From the NCBI GenBank assembly GCA_948934525.1, contig CAQZSK010000009.1, forward strand, positions 1 to 55,484: 55,484 nt of DNA. Reading direction: 5' to 3'. Shown one piece after another: positions 36,867 to 46,387 of the stretch. The notes beneath the pieces were generated by a model that worked only from the letters and a program-made list of their open reading frames with translations, did no database searches and had not been told where the DNA came from. A program made the position numbers and the translations under genes. Position 1 is the stretch's first letter. Every line of letters begins with the position of its first letter. The DNA is from an uncultured Clostridia bacterium. Its GTDB lineage: Bacteria > Bacillota > Clostridia > TANB77 > CAG-508.

Positions 36867-37184
36867 TTATACTAAAGATGCTGCTGTAATAATAATGTTA
36901 AGAACAACTGCTATTACATCAATAACACCTATTACTAATCCAGCTATAGCAAATCCTTTTCCTTTTTCTTTAGTAGCGTCAAATTTAACAAGACCTACAA
37001 TACCTAAAATAACAGCTACAATTCCACAAGGTAATCCTGCTATAAGAAGTCCAACTAAAGCAACAATAAAACTAGTTAACGCCATTGCATTTTGTTTTCT
37101 TACTCCTGTATTTTGAGTTGTTTGAGCTGTATACTCTTTTGTCTTTACTCCTGATTCTTGAATTGGGTTATTATTCTCTTCCAT
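36867..37184 (-). CDS. DUF4190 domain small membrane protein
   Basis: The 105-aa product has a polar N-terminus of about 30 residues with NNPIQESGVKTKEYTAQ. Two hydrophobic segments follow (MALTSFIVALVGLLIAGLP and GFAIAGLVIGVIDVIAVVLN) separated by LGIVGLVKFDATKEKGKG. This two-helix hairpin with alternating Gly is the DUF4190 pattern. Monocistronic with its own terminator; role unknown. Confidence 0.82.
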   Translation of the reverse strand: MEENNNPIQESGVKTKEYTAQTTQNTGVRKQNAMALTSFIVALVGLLIAGLPCGIVAVILGIVGLVKFDATKEKGKGFAIAGLVIGVIDVIAVVLNIIITAASLV

Positions 37185-37279
37185 TTTCTTTCCTCCAATA
37201 TTTTCTTTATTTTATTTTTATGCTTAGAGCATTTTCATTATACATAAATTTACTAAATATTACAAGTATTTTTTTTAAT

Positions 37280-38446
37280 TTATATAAACTCTTCCCATAC
37301 TAAATTTGCTAAATCAATTCCCTTTTTAGTTAATTTAATATAGTTTCCATCTATCTCTATCAAATGATTTGTTATTAATTTTTCTAATTGGTCATGATAT
37401 AAATAAATTGGATTTGCAATAAATCGATTTTTAAATTCTTGTACACTAACTCCCTCTAATTTTCTAAGTCCTAGTAGCATAAATTCCTTTTGAACTGCTT
37501 CTTGATTTTGTTTTTCATGAAAAACAAAATTATTCTCAATTCTTCCTTCTTCATAATTTTTAATATAGTCTTCTATATCTTCTATATTAGAATATCGAAT
37601 TCTGTTTGTATAAGAATGTGCAGCAGCCCCAAAACCAATATATTCTTTTTGTTCCCAGCAATTGCTGTTGTGCTTAGACTGGTAGCCTTGTTTAGCAAAA
37701 TTTGAAATTTCGTAATGTCTATATCCATTTTCTTCTAGCAATTGCTTTGTCTTCCAATACATTTCCCTTTCTAATAATTCTTGTGGCAAATTTAATTCAC
37801 CATTTTTTATCTGTTTTTCTAGCTTTGTTCCCTCTTCTACAATTAACGAGTATAAAGAAATATGTTCTGGATCTAAACCAATCACTTCTTCTACTGAGTT
37901 TTGAATCTCTTGTATGGTTTGATTTGGTAAGCCTAGCATTAAATCAACATTAATATTCTCAAATCCCACCTGCCTAGCAAAATAATATGCATCCAAAAAT
38001 TCTTGATAAGTATGTATTCTTCCTATTTGTTGCAATAGCATTTCATAAGTAGACTGTAATCCAATGCTTATACGATTAATACCACTTGTAAAATAATCTT
38101 GCAATTTCTCTAGTGTCACTGTACCTGGATTTACTTCTATTGTAATCTCTGCTTCTTTTGCTATTTTATAATTCTCCTTAATTATTTGCATTATTTCTAT
38201 AATATATTTACTCTCTAATAAAGAAGGAGTTCCTCCACCAAAGTAAATAGTACTTACTAAAAACGGTTTATCCTTCCCTTCTAATACGTCTTGTTTATTG
38301 GCTTGTCCCACTTCCGCAATTTCTTGTTTCAAGCATTTGATATATCTTGGAATATAACTGTCTTTTCCTTCATATGAGCAAAAATCACAATAATAACATT
38401 TTTTCTTACAAAATGGTATGTGAATATAAATTCCTATTTCTTTCAT
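37280..38446 (-). CDS. hemW: HemW-like radical SAM protein
   Basis: This 388-aa protein has the radical SAM cluster CxxxCxxC in PFCKKKCYYCDFCSY (residues 13, 17, 20), then STIYFGGGTPSLL, EITIEVNPGTVT, RISIGLQSTYEMLLQQIGR and VDLMLGLPNQT. A C-terminal winged-helix domain follows. The family was long annotated as oxygen-independent coproporphyrinogen oxidase; HemW proteins are now seen as heme chaperones. The heme motif is HNSNCW here rather than the usual HNxxYW, so heme binding is uncertain. Confidence 0.9.
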   Translation of the reverse strand: MKEIGIYIHIPFCKKKCYYCDFCSYEGKDSYIPRYIKCLKQEIAEVGQANKQDVLEGKDKPFLVSTIYFGGGTPSLLESKYIIEIMQIIKENYKIAKEAEITIEVNPGTVTLEKLQDYFTSGINRISIGLQSTYEMLLQQIGRIHTYQEFLDAYYFARQVGFENINVDLMLGLPNQTIQEIQNSVEEVIGLDPEHISLYSLIVEEGTKLEKQIKNGELNLPQELLEREMYWKTKQLLEENGYRHYEISNFAKQGYQSKHNSNCWEQKEYIGFGAAAHSYTNRIRYSNIEDIEDYIKNYEEGRIENNFVFHEKQNQEAVQKEFMLLGLRKLEGVSVQEFKNRFIANPIYLYHDQLEKLITNHLIEIDGNYIKLTKKGIDLANLVWEEFI

Positions 38447-38484
38447 TTCCTGTTCTTACCTTTCTGTAATAAACTCCTCTCTTT

Positions 38485-39381
38485 TTATTTTTTCTCTTTG
38501 GTAAGTAATTCTTGTGCCATTTTTTCAATAGTCTTTAATCTATGGTTTACACCAGATTTTCCAATTGGTGTTTTTAACATCTTTCCTAATTCTAGTAATG
38601 ATGCTTCTGGATGAGAAATTCTAAGCTTAGCAATCTCTTGCAATCCCTCTGATAACTTCTCTAGTTTCCCTTTTTGCTGTAATAATTGAACTGCTTGAAT
38701 CTGTTTTAAAGCAGATTCCACTGTTTTATTTAAATTGGCGGTTTCACAATTTACTTTTCTATTTACATTATTGCGAATTTCACGATATACTCTAATTTCT
38801 TCAAACTGTAATACTGAATAGTTAGCTCCAATAAATGCTAAAAATTTAGAAATCTCTTCTCCATCTTTTGCATAAAGCCCTTCATTTTGATTTTTAATTA
38901 CTACTTTTAAGCAAATTTGATAGTTTTGTAATAATTGTAAAATAAAATCTGCATATACTTTTTGAGAAAATAATATTTCTAAATGGTAGCTTTGCTTTGG
39001 ATTGCTAATAGCTCCACTTCCTAAAAAGCACCCTCTTACCAATGCTTTTTGTAACATTTCTTGTTTTTCTATTTGCCTTTTTATCATTTCCAAGTCCAAA
39101 TTTAAGTTTTCTTTTATTTCTTCCAACCTTGGTATTTGCGTGATAATTGAAAAAGTCTTACCTACAATCTGAATTTCATATTTCATTTGTTGTAAATTAT
39201 TTAGCAATTTGCTAAAACGATTAATATTATATTCATTCTCTGTTGCAAATTTTATTTTGTTTCTTTCTATTGTAATATGATTTGTCATTAAATAGCCTAA
39301 AAATTCATATTTAACCACTTCCTTATTGGCCAAATTCGATAACTTGTTTAATTCCTCTTTTACTTCACTGGAAAATGACAT
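38485..39381 (-). CDS. whiA: DNA-binding protein WhiA
   Basis: This 298-aa protein has an N-terminal LAGLIDADG-derived domain with FSSEVKEELNKL at the start, ALVRGCFLGSGAISNPKQSY and KFLAFIGANYSVLQFEE, and a C-terminal helix-turn-helix with RISHPEASLLELGKML and GKSGVNHRLKTIEKMA. WhiA is conserved in Gram-positives and affects cell division and chromosome segregation. Here it lies between prmC and hemW; the usual rapZ-yvcK neighbours are absent. Confidence 0.95.
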   Translation of the reverse strand: MSFSSEVKEELNKLSNLANKEVVKYEFLGYLMTNHITIERNKIKFATENEYNINRFSKLLNNLQQMKYEIQIVGKTFSIITQIPRLEEIKENLNLDLEMIKRQIEKQEMLQKALVRGCFLGSGAISNPKQSYHLEILFSQKVYADFILQLLQNYQICLKVVIKNQNEGLYAKDGEEISKFLAFIGANYSVLQFEEIRVYREIRNNVNRKVNCETANLNKTVESALKQIQAVQLLQQKGKLEKLSEGLQEIAKLRISHPEASLLELGKMLKTPIGKSGVNHRLKTIEKMAQELLTKEKK

Positions 39382-39398
39382 CTATTCACCTTCTTTTG

Positions 39399-40295
39399 CT
39401 ATTTATATTGAAATATTATTATACGATCATTATTCCCTAAATCTTTAATAGGCTCTTTTGTTATTAATTCTAATTGGCAATATTCCTTTAACTCTTGCCA
39501 TAGTTTTATAATTTTTTCTCCTTGGTCATATCCAATTTCAATAAGCACATATGCTTCTTTCCTAAGATATTGCTTCGCATTTTCTAAAATAATCCTATAA
39601 AATCTTAGTCCATCTTCTCCACCATCTAGAGCTATTCTAGGTTCTTGTTTTACTTCCTTGCTTAAGGTCTCTATTACTTCTGTTTCTATGTATGGCGGAT
39701 TAGAAACAATCATATCAAATTTCATTTCTTTTAAATTGTAAAACATATCAGATTTTATAAATTGAATTTGATTTTGTACTTGATTTTTCATTGCATTTTT
39801 ATTAGCTATTTCTAATGCCTTTTCACTAATATCAGTTGCTATAATTTGATATTCTTCCATCTCTTTATTATTTTGTGCTATTTCTTTGAATTGTTTTGCA
39901 AGAGAAATTCCAATCGCTCCGCTTCCTGTACATAGATCTAAAATTTGTATTTTCTGCTCTTTTATACTCTGTATTTTTTCCAAAGCTAGTTCTACCAAAA
40001 TCTCTGTGTCAGGTTGTGGTATCAACACATTTTCATCCACATAAAAGTCTAATCCCATAAATTCTTGTGAATGTGTAATATATTGCAATGGTTTTCCTTG
40101 TATTATTTTCTGTAAGTTCTCCTCATATTCTTTTTGTTGTACTTCTGAAACCCCTTCTAAAGAATTCCTAATCATTTCTTCTCTTGATTGTCGCAATACA
40201 AATCCCAGTAAACTTTTTGCTTTGTTCTCTACTTCTTCAACCTCTCCATTTTTGAGTATCTCTTTTCCTTTTTTCACTAATTGCTGTTGATTCAT
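39399..40295 (-). CDS. prmC: peptide chain release factor N5-glutamine methyltransferase
   Basis: This 298-aa SAM-dependent enzyme methylates the Gln of the GGQ motif of release factors. The N-terminal helical domain has RQSREEMIRNSLEGVSE. The methyltransferase domain shows DTEILVELALEKI, the SAM loop ILDLCTGSGAIGISLA and the catalytic MIVSNPPYIETE. It lies 17 bases before whiA. Its usual partner prfA is not in the window. Confidence 0.96.
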   Translation of the reverse strand: MNQQQLVKKGKEILKNGEVEEVENKAKSLLGFVLRQSREEMIRNSLEGVSEVQQKEYEENLQKIIQGKPLQYITHSQEFMGLDFYVDENVLIPQPDTEILVELALEKIQSIKEQKIQILDLCTGSGAIGISLAKQFKEIAQNNKEMEEYQIIATDISEKALEIANKNAMKNQVQNQIQFIKSDMFYNLKEMKFDMIVSNPPYIETEVIETLSKEVKQEPRIALDGGEDGLRFYRIILENAKQYLRKEAYVLIEIGYDQGEKIIKLWQELKEYCQLELITKEPIKDLGNNDRIIIFQYK

Positions 40296-40337
40296 TATTA
40301 TTTCCTCTAGTTTCTTTCATCTTTACTAACTATTGTT

Positions 40338-40790
40338 CTATTTTATTTTCGAAAATAATCCCTTCACTAAATCCAATATCTTTTTGTACCATTTTTGTTC
40401 TTGTATAACAATAAGTCCTAGTTCTTCATTTTGTTCCTTTATCTTAATGTTTTTGCTTTTAAATACCTCTTCTGGATTATATTTTTGTCTCATTTCACTT
40501 TCTAATCTTTTTTGTATTTCTTGCAACTCTTTTGCATCTTTTACTTGTAGTTTTTTTCTTTCCTCTGGAGAACATAAAAAGTCTCTATATATTAAACCTA
40601 AAATAACAATAGTTTCATCTTTAAATACTTCATTTTCTAATGGTTCACTTACGCTTATACTATATTCTCTATCTCTTTCTTCTTCTATTAATTCATAAAA
40701 TTTTGAAGGTATTCTATCTAATAATTCTTTTGGCATTAGTTTAAAAATTTCATAAATTTCTGTAAATGCTTTTCTATATTCTAGGTTCAA
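40338..40790 (-). CDS. conserved-looking 150-aa protein paired with the metallopeptidase-like gene
   Basis: I do not recognise a family. The product is soluble and mostly helical, with EIYEIFKLMPKELLDRIPSK at the start, LVIQEQKWYKKILDLVKGLF at the end and a highly charged middle (SPEERKKLQVKDAKELQEI). It follows the 546-aa metallopeptidase-like gene by nine bases, so the two are co-transcribed and probably work together. Confidence 0.7.
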   Translation of the reverse strand: MNLEYRKAFTEIYEIFKLMPKELLDRIPSKFYELIEEERDREYSISVSEPLENEVFKDETIVILGLIYRDFLCSPEERKKLQVKDAKELQEIQKRLESEMRQKYNPEEVFKSKNIKIKEQNEELGLIVIQEQKWYKKILDLVKGLFSKIK

Positions 40791-40799
40791 AATAGTTAC

Positions 40800-42440
40800 C
40801 TACCTTTCCTTTGGTTTATAACTCTGACTGATACCTTGTTTATTAGTCTTTTTTTGCATTCCTTCACTAATTATTTTTATACAATCTGACCTCATTTTTG
40901 TTAATTTTTCTTTTGCTCCTTGATGAACTTTATCATCTGCACTATACCATTGATTAAATCTATCCATCCATATCTCCGCTGGCTGAAGTACTTGTTCTTC
41001 CTGCTGCTTTTCCTCTTCTAGTGCTTTATATTTGGCAATTAGCCCTTGTTCCTTCTCCTCTAATTCACCTCTGATTGCTTCTATAGCCCCTTGAAATGAA
41101 GCCTCATCTCCATCTGGAAACATTGCTTTATAATATGCATTATATGTCCAAGTAGTCCATTGATCTAAGAACTCTCTTTCCTGTGCTATATTAAGCCTCT
41201 CAGCCCACAATTCCAAACGATAATCTTGTAATTCATCAAAATCGACTTCTGGAAAATAAAGCCTTTTTACCATATTCTCATTTATCAAATGAGAAGCATT
41301 TTCTAATGAATATACCTTGCCCCCTGGACCAAATAGCCCTATTTTTCCTTTCAAACGTTCACCTGCTCCATCTAAATCACTTCTAAAGTTTTCACTAAAT
41401 TCTGTGTCTTCTGAAGTTAATTCATATGTATCATATTGAGGACTTGGATGCTCTAAAAAATGTCTTTGAAAACTAATTCTATCATATAAGAATTTTTTAA
41501 TTTCTATTTCTAAAGCCACTTGTAAACTTATTCCTTCTGCATCTTCCAACTTATCAATTTCAGCTTTTAGAATTTCTTGCTGCTTACTTGCAACTGTCAT
41601 TTCTTGTGGGTTGAATTGATTATCATCTATACCCAAACTACGTTGAAATATAACATTATATCCAAACTTTATATCTGTCTGCGTGAGGTTATTATATAAG
41701 TCATAATTTCCAGATTGCTGTACTGTATCAAATAGCACAGAAATTGCACTTTTTCCCTTAATTGCTTCTAACTTTAATCCAGCCAGTATTTTTGTACTTT
41801 CTGCAACAGGATATCCCAATCCATCTTGTCCAAAACTTTTTTGTACCAAATCATTGTATTCATATTGTACTCTAGATAAATTTTGTAAAACCCCCTTGGT
41901 TTGTAACAGTTCATCTATTGTTTCACATAAAAGCTCTGGTTTTCCACGAGTAGAACGTATCATAGTACCTTCTCCTACAAGGCTTGTTACAAATCTTGTT
42001 ATTTCTACTTCTTCTTTATATGCTATATCATTCCCTTCCAAATTGCCACATATCATTTGTGCAAACATTTCAGTAGAACCTTCATCTAACTCTTTTAATA
42101 CGAGTCCACTATCAAAATCCTTTAATCCATTCTTCCTATTTTCCATATGATTATATGAGTGGAAAAGTTCATGCATGCGAATAGCAACATCTTGTACATG
42201 ACTTTCAGAAATTTTTATATAGTCTGGAAAAGCTTCTCCTGAAGTACCATCTATCGGATCATTATCTATAATTACATACCTTTGCACTTTTTGTAAAAGC
42301 TCTTCTTTTATTTCTTGATAAAATTCTCTTTTTTGTTGAGGTGTAGTTCTATCAAAGTATTTTCCAAAAAGCTCTGAATATCTTTGTGCAAAAAAATTTA
42401 TATCATCTAACCTCAGTTTATCTAATTCTTCTGTATTCAT
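40800..42440 (-). CDS. putative zinc metallopeptidase-like protein (HELFH)
   Basis: This 546-aa soluble protein has no signal peptide. Residues around 90-130 carry VAIRMHELFHSYNHMEN, an HExxH zinc site, and LKELDEGSTEMFAQMICGN about 25 residues later, whose glutamate could be the third ligand of a gluzincin. The rest is helical with no recognised domain and a Lys/Glu/Gln-rich tail. The arrangement suggests a cytoplasmic protease or a toxin-like peptidase. The gene starts about 35 bases downstream of the 6S RNA terminator. Confidence 0.7.
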   Translation of the reverse strand: MNTEELDKLRLDDINFFAQRYSELFGKYFDRTTPQQKREFYQEIKEELLQKVQRYVIIDNDPIDGTSGEAFPDYIKISESHVQDVAIRMHELFHSYNHMENRKNGLKDFDSGLVLKELDEGSTEMFAQMICGNLEGNDIAYKEEVEITRFVTSLVGEGTMIRSTRGKPELLCETIDELLQTKGVLQNLSRVQYEYNDLVQKSFGQDGLGYPVAESTKILAGLKLEAIKGKSAISVLFDTVQQSGNYDLYNNLTQTDIKFGYNVIFQRSLGIDDNQFNPQEMTVASKQQEILKAEIDKLEDAEGISLQVALEIEIKKFLYDRISFQRHFLEHPSPQYDTYELTSEDTEFSENFRSDLDGAGERLKGKIGLFGPGGKVYSLENASHLINENMVKRLYFPEVDFDELQDYRLELWAERLNIAQEREFLDQWTTWTYNAYYKAMFPDGDEASFQGAIEAIRGELEEKEQGLIAKYKALEEEKQQEEQVLQPAEIWMDRFNQWYSADDKVHQGAKEKLTKMRSDCIKIISEGMQKKTNKQGISQSYKPKER

Positions 42441-42475
42441 ATATAACTAGTCTTCCTATTCCTCTTTATATATTC

Positions 42476-42672
42476 AAAAAAGCCCCGCTTTAGCCGTAAG
42501 GTGAATGAAATTTTAAGAGCCTGCTTTCACAGGTGGGTGTCTTGTTGAATGCTTCTGGGTTTCTTACTACTAACTATTGGTGTAAGCTTACACGCCACAT
42601 TCAAAGGCGGACTCCCTTTAATCATTTGTTGGTTCTAAAATTCCAGTCTACACGCACTACGCAGGGAAACTT
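42476..42672 (-). ncRNA. ssrS: 6S RNA
   Basis: About 195 bases with no coding potential. The 5-prime CCCTGC pairs with GCGGGG at the 3-prime end, then CGTA/TACG, GTG/CAC and GGAATTTTA/TAAAATTTC continue a long interrupted hairpin around a large central bubble, the 6S architecture. The 3-prime strand carries GACACCCACCTGTGAAAGC, which I recognise from Firmicute 6S RNAs, and a U6 tract follows. 6S RNA binds the sigma-A RNA polymerase and down-regulates promoters in stationary phase. A promoter lies upstream (42696-42724), so the primary transcript may begin near 42689. Confidence 0.82.
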
Positions 42673-42695
42673 AATATTTATTTAATTGTATATTT

Positions 42696-42724
42696 ATCTT
42701 ATCATAACTTTAGTTTGGTTGCAA
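42696..42724 (-). promoter_or_regulatory. promoter of 6S RNA
   Basis: TTGCAA, 17 bp, TAAGAT on the minus strand. Confidence 0.55.
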
Positions 42725-42797
42725 CTACCTTATTGCTTTTTCTTATATTTTATGATATCTTAATTGAAAATGTTACTGTAAAAAAAGGATGAATACT

Positions 42798-43553
42798 ATG
42801 GAAACAAAAGAAAATGTAAATAATTCCAAATCAAACTTTTTCAAAACAAAAGGAATCATACTCCTTTTTATTTTGTTAATTATTATTTTTATTATTTCTA
42901 GTATCTTTATTTTTCTCTCTTTATACTATAAAAAACAAACTTCCCCCAAATATCAACCTTCATCTAAAACTACTACTGCCTATTCTATTGAAAAAATTGT
43001 TAGCTACAGTAGTGCTTATGGCATAAACAAGGAAGAAACACAAGCTAGATGGAATCTAGATCTAAGTCAATATACCGATATTGCAATCTACTTAAATCTT
43101 CAAAATGATATTAATTCCCTTTTTATTGATAACATAGCCTTTTCTAATATAGAAGGAAATACTTTTCATTTAACGAGTTTACCTATTGAAGACTTTGGAA
43201 AAACACCTTCTAATAATATAGATATTCAGCCTACTGAAAGAATTGATTTTAGCACTTCTTCTCCTATCACGCTTCGCTACCTTAACCAAAACTTCAAAAA
43301 AGATTGTGTGATTACAGATATTGAAACTCCTCTCGTATTTGATGGAAGCCTCTTAAAAAGAGGAAAAGTTACCCTTTCCTCTTTAAAAAATACTGTTTCC
43401 TTTACAATTCATTTAATAGATACATCTGGTCAAGAATTTTCTTATCCTCTTGAAATTCCAATTCCTTTGGAAAATAAGGAAACGGGCGAAAACATCTACT
43501 CAGGAAATTATATGGAAGAAAATTTCCTCACAAATGCTTATTTTTATTACTAA
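42798..43553 (+). CDS. membrane-anchored extracytoplasmic protein of unknown function
   Basis: The 251-aa product has a polar start, one hydrophobic helix (GIILLFILLIIIFIISSIFI) and an extracellular beta-rich domain with NKEETQARWNLDLSQYTDI and FGKTPSNNIDIQPTERIDF. No family is recognised. I use the second ATG (42798), eight bases after AAGGA; an ATG three codons earlier overlaps that site. It ends four bases inside the convergent rimO gene. Confidence 0.75.
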   Translation: METKENVNNSKSNFFKTKGIILLFILLIIIFIISSIFIFLSLYYKKQTSPKYQPSSKTTTAYSIEKIVSYSSAYGINKEETQARWNLDLSQYTDIAIYLNLQNDINSLFIDNIAFSNIEGNTFHLTSLPIEDFGKTPSNNIDIQPTERIDFSTSSPITLRYLNQNFKKDCVITDIETPLVFDGSLLKRGKVTLSSLKNTVSFTIHLIDTSGQEFSYPLEIPIPLENKETGENIYSGNYMEENFLTNAYFYY

Positions 43554-44861
43554 TCTATTAGTTCACCTACTAAGTCATATTCTTTCATATCCGTTATTTT
43601 ACAGGTTACAAACTCACCAGTTTGTAATCTTTTTGTATTTTGGATATAAATAACACCATCAATTTCTGGTGTGTCCATATAACTTCTGCCCACATAGTAT
43701 TTTTCATTTTTAGTAATACCCTCTATCATAACCTCATACTTTTTTCCTAGTTTTTCTTGTAAATTCTCTTTAGAGATTTCTTGTTGTAAACTCATTACTT
43801 CATGATATCTACTCTTTTTTGTTTGAGGATGAACTTGGTTTGGCATTTTTTCTGCTGGTGTTCCCTCTTCTTTAGAATAGGCAAAAGCTCCTAACTTATC
43901 AAATCTTGCTTCTTTTAGAAAATCATATAGTTCTTGGAACTCTTCTTCATTTTCTCCGAGGAAAGCCTACCATAACAGTAGTTCTTAAAATACTATTTGG
44001 AAGTTCTTTTCTTAATTTTGTTATTAAATTTCGAATTGTTTGCCCATTACTATGACGGTTCATTCTTTTCAAAACTGTATCTGAAATATGCTGAATCGGA
44101 ATATCAAAATAAGGACAAATTTGTGGATGTTTTTTAATTGTTTCAATTAATTCATCTGTTATTGTTTCAGGATAAGCATATAAAAAGCGAAACCATCTTA
44201 TTTCAGAAATCTTACAAAGTTCTTCCAATAGTTCAGACAGCATTGGTTTTCCATAATTATCTGTTCCATATTTTGTGGTATCTTGTGCTGTTAGGATAAT
44301 TTCTTTGTAACCTTTTTTCGCTAAATCCTTTGCCTCTTGTATAATACTTTCCATTTTTCTACTTTTCAAAGGTCCTCGAATTTTAGGAATAGCACAATAA
44401 GTACAATAATTACTACAACCATCCGCTATTTTTAAATAGGCATAATTATCTCCTGTAGTAATTACTCTATCTGTTAATTCATCAAAGGAACTTTTACTCT
44501 CTTTAGTTTCATCTTCTATTAACTCTTCTATCTTATTCCATAATTTATCATATTCGCTATATTTAATGTATAAATCTACTTCAGGAATTTCCTTTTCTAA
44601 CTCTTCTTTATATCTTTCTACTAAACATCCCATTGCAATTAAATATTTGCAATTTTGCTTTTTATACTCTGCCATTTCTAGAATCGTGTTAATAGCTTCT
44701 TGTTTTGCTGACTCTATAAACCCACAAGTATTAATCACAATTATTTCTGCTTGTTTCTCATCATTTACAATTTCATATTGATGATTTTGAAATAAAGCGA
44801 TTGTTTTTTCTGTATCTACTAAATTCTTATTACATCCTAGTGAGATAAATCCTACTTTCAT
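43550..44861 (-). CDS. rimO: ribosomal protein S12 methylthiotransferase RimO (needs +1 shift at CGG, 43956-43958)
   Basis: RimO adds a methylthio group to Asp of ribosomal protein S12. The N-terminal domain has cysteines 10, 46 and 79 (ISLGCNKNLVDTE, INTCGFIESAKQEA, MGCLVERY). The radical SAM cluster is DGCSNYCTYCAIP (149, 153, 156). The straight frame ends at VGFP-CGG-AGA-AAA-TGA. Skipping the C at 43958 restores VGFPGENEEEFQELYDFL, where Gly is invariant, and leads through YSKEEGTPAEKMPNQVH and the TRAM domain (GRSYMDTPEIDGVIYIQN) to 436 aa, normal for the family. A GAAAGGA site precedes the ATG; capA lies upstream. Confidence 0.95.
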
Positions 44862-44876
44862 TTTTGCTTCCTTTCA

Positions 44877-44977
44877 TGTCAGTTTTGGGACGTTAGTTTA
44901 ACTGACATCTGTCCCTCAACTGACATTTTCCCATATTTTTCAAAAATGTTAGTTAAACTAACGTCCCCAAACTGACA
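44877..44977. repeat. long palindromic repeat between capA-like gene and rimO
   Basis: TGTCAGTTTTGGGACGTTAG plus TTTAACTGACA (44877-44907) is an inverted copy of the right arm (about 44947-44977), which reads TTAGTTAAACTAACGTCCCC plus AAACTGACA. Between them is TCTGTCCCTCAACTGACA, shared with the repeat at the tpiA end. The whole could fold into a hairpin of about 30 bp. The capA stop TAG abuts the right arm. Confidence 0.85.
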
Positions 44978-46228
44978 CTATTTTTCAATTACTTTTTGCA
45001 ATAGTTTTAGTCCATCTAATAATTTGTTATAAGTTTCTTTGCTAATATTCATTTTTTCGCCACTAGCATATCTTTTGGCAACACCCTTCATGTCAATTAG
45101 CTCATAACGATTTTGTGCATTTTGCCCATTATCTAACATATAAATTGGTGTATAGTCTACTTTGTTTAATGTAACTTTGCCATCTTCTCCGCTTTTGCGA
45201 AGTTCTATATTTAATACTAGTTCTACTTTTGATGTGTCATTATTATCAGCACAAATATAGTTTCCTAAAGAATAGGCAATAAAAACATTTTCTCCCTCTT
45301 TGTTCTTTCTTACTTGCATTGGTTGGATAGCTGCTGAGTGATTTCCTAAAATAGCATTTGCACCATTGTCAATTAAAAAGTCTGCTATTTTTTCTTGTTC
45401 TTTATTTGGCTTATTGCTATAGGCATCTCCCCAATGCATAATAACAAAGATAAAGTCTGCATTTTCTTCGGCATAGTCTAAGTCTTCTTTTGCTATTTTT
45501 TCGCTATATAAATTCGCTGCTTCTAATTCATTCTTTTTCTTTTTATCTTGTTTTTCCATAACACAAGTATAGGATAGGAAAGCAATTTTAGCGTCTTTTA
45601 CAGTTTTAATGGTTACTCTATTCTCTCCTAAATTGTCCCCTACTGTATCATATCCAATATCTTGCAGATATTCTTTAGTTTGTTTTAATCCGCTAATTCC
45701 ATAGTCTAAACTATGATTCGTACTAATACTAACTAAATTCACTCCTGAATTTTTAACTGCCTCTGCAAATTCCTTCGGACTATTACGTAGTCCAAATCCT
45801 GAATATTCTTTTTCTACAAAGTTAGTTTCCATTGTACCTAATACAATATCACTACGTTTTAGAAATCCAGTAATGTTTTGGAACATTGGATTAAAATTAT
45901 ATGTTTTGCCTTGCTTTGCATCTTCTATCAACTCATTTTCACATAAAATATCTCCTACTGCTGAAAGAGTAATTAAACTATCTCTTTTGATACTATTAGA
46001 ATCTGCAATACTTTGGACTGTATCTGAAAAAATATCTTCAATCTGTTTATCTAATTCTTCCCATTGTTCTGCTAATAGCTTTTTCTCTTGATTCGTGCGA
46101 TAGATATTGCTTCCTAAGCAAGCAACAATGACTACTGCCAAAATAGATATGACAATAAAGAAGGTTTTCCAACTAATTGCTTCTACAATTCTTTTAAATA
46201 CTCTTTTATTTCTTCTACTTCTTGCCAT
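44978..46228 (-). CDS. CapA family (poly-gamma-glutamate synthesis-like) protein
   Basis: This 416-aa membrane-anchored protein has one N-terminal helix (WKTFFIVISILAVVIVACLG) and a calcineurin-like CapA domain facing out: SAVGDILCENELIEDAKQ, VLGTMETNFVEKEYSGFG, VNLVSISTNHSLDYGISGL, FVIMHWGDAYSNKP, IADFLIDNGANAILGNHSA and YSLGNYICADNN. The domain is complete with all metal-binding Asp, Asn and His blocks. It is named for capsule polymer synthesis but no capB or capC is present, so another surface or phosphatase role is likely. Confidence 0.93.
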   Translation of the reverse strand: MARSRRNKRVFKRIVEAISWKTFFIVISILAVVIVACLGSNIYRTNQEKKLLAEQWEELDKQIEDIFSDTVQSIADSNSIKRDSLITLSAVGDILCENELIEDAKQGKTYNFNPMFQNITGFLKRSDIVLGTMETNFVEKEYSGFGLRNSPKEFAEAVKNSGVNLVSISTNHSLDYGISGLKQTKEYLQDIGYDTVGDNLGENRVTIKTVKDAKIAFLSYTCVMEKQDKKKKNELEAANLYSEKIAKEDLDYAEENADFIFVIMHWGDAYSNKPNKEQEKIADFLIDNGANAILGNHSAAIQPMQVRKNKEGENVFIAYSLGNYICADNNDTSKVELVLNIELRKSGEDGKVTLNKVDYTPIYMLDNGQNAQNRYELIDMKGVAKRYASGEKMNISKETYNKLLDGLKLLQKVIEK

Positions 46229-46387
46229 CTTTTGTTCCTCTCCTTTTTGTTAATACCTTATCACAAAAAACAAGAATTAGCAACTTTAACATAAGAAAAG
46301 TTTAAGCTTTTTTTAAGGGTTTCTTAAAACACTTTTTTCATTTATTTTATATAATATGTACAAGCTTAAAGGAGGCGATATTTTTAA

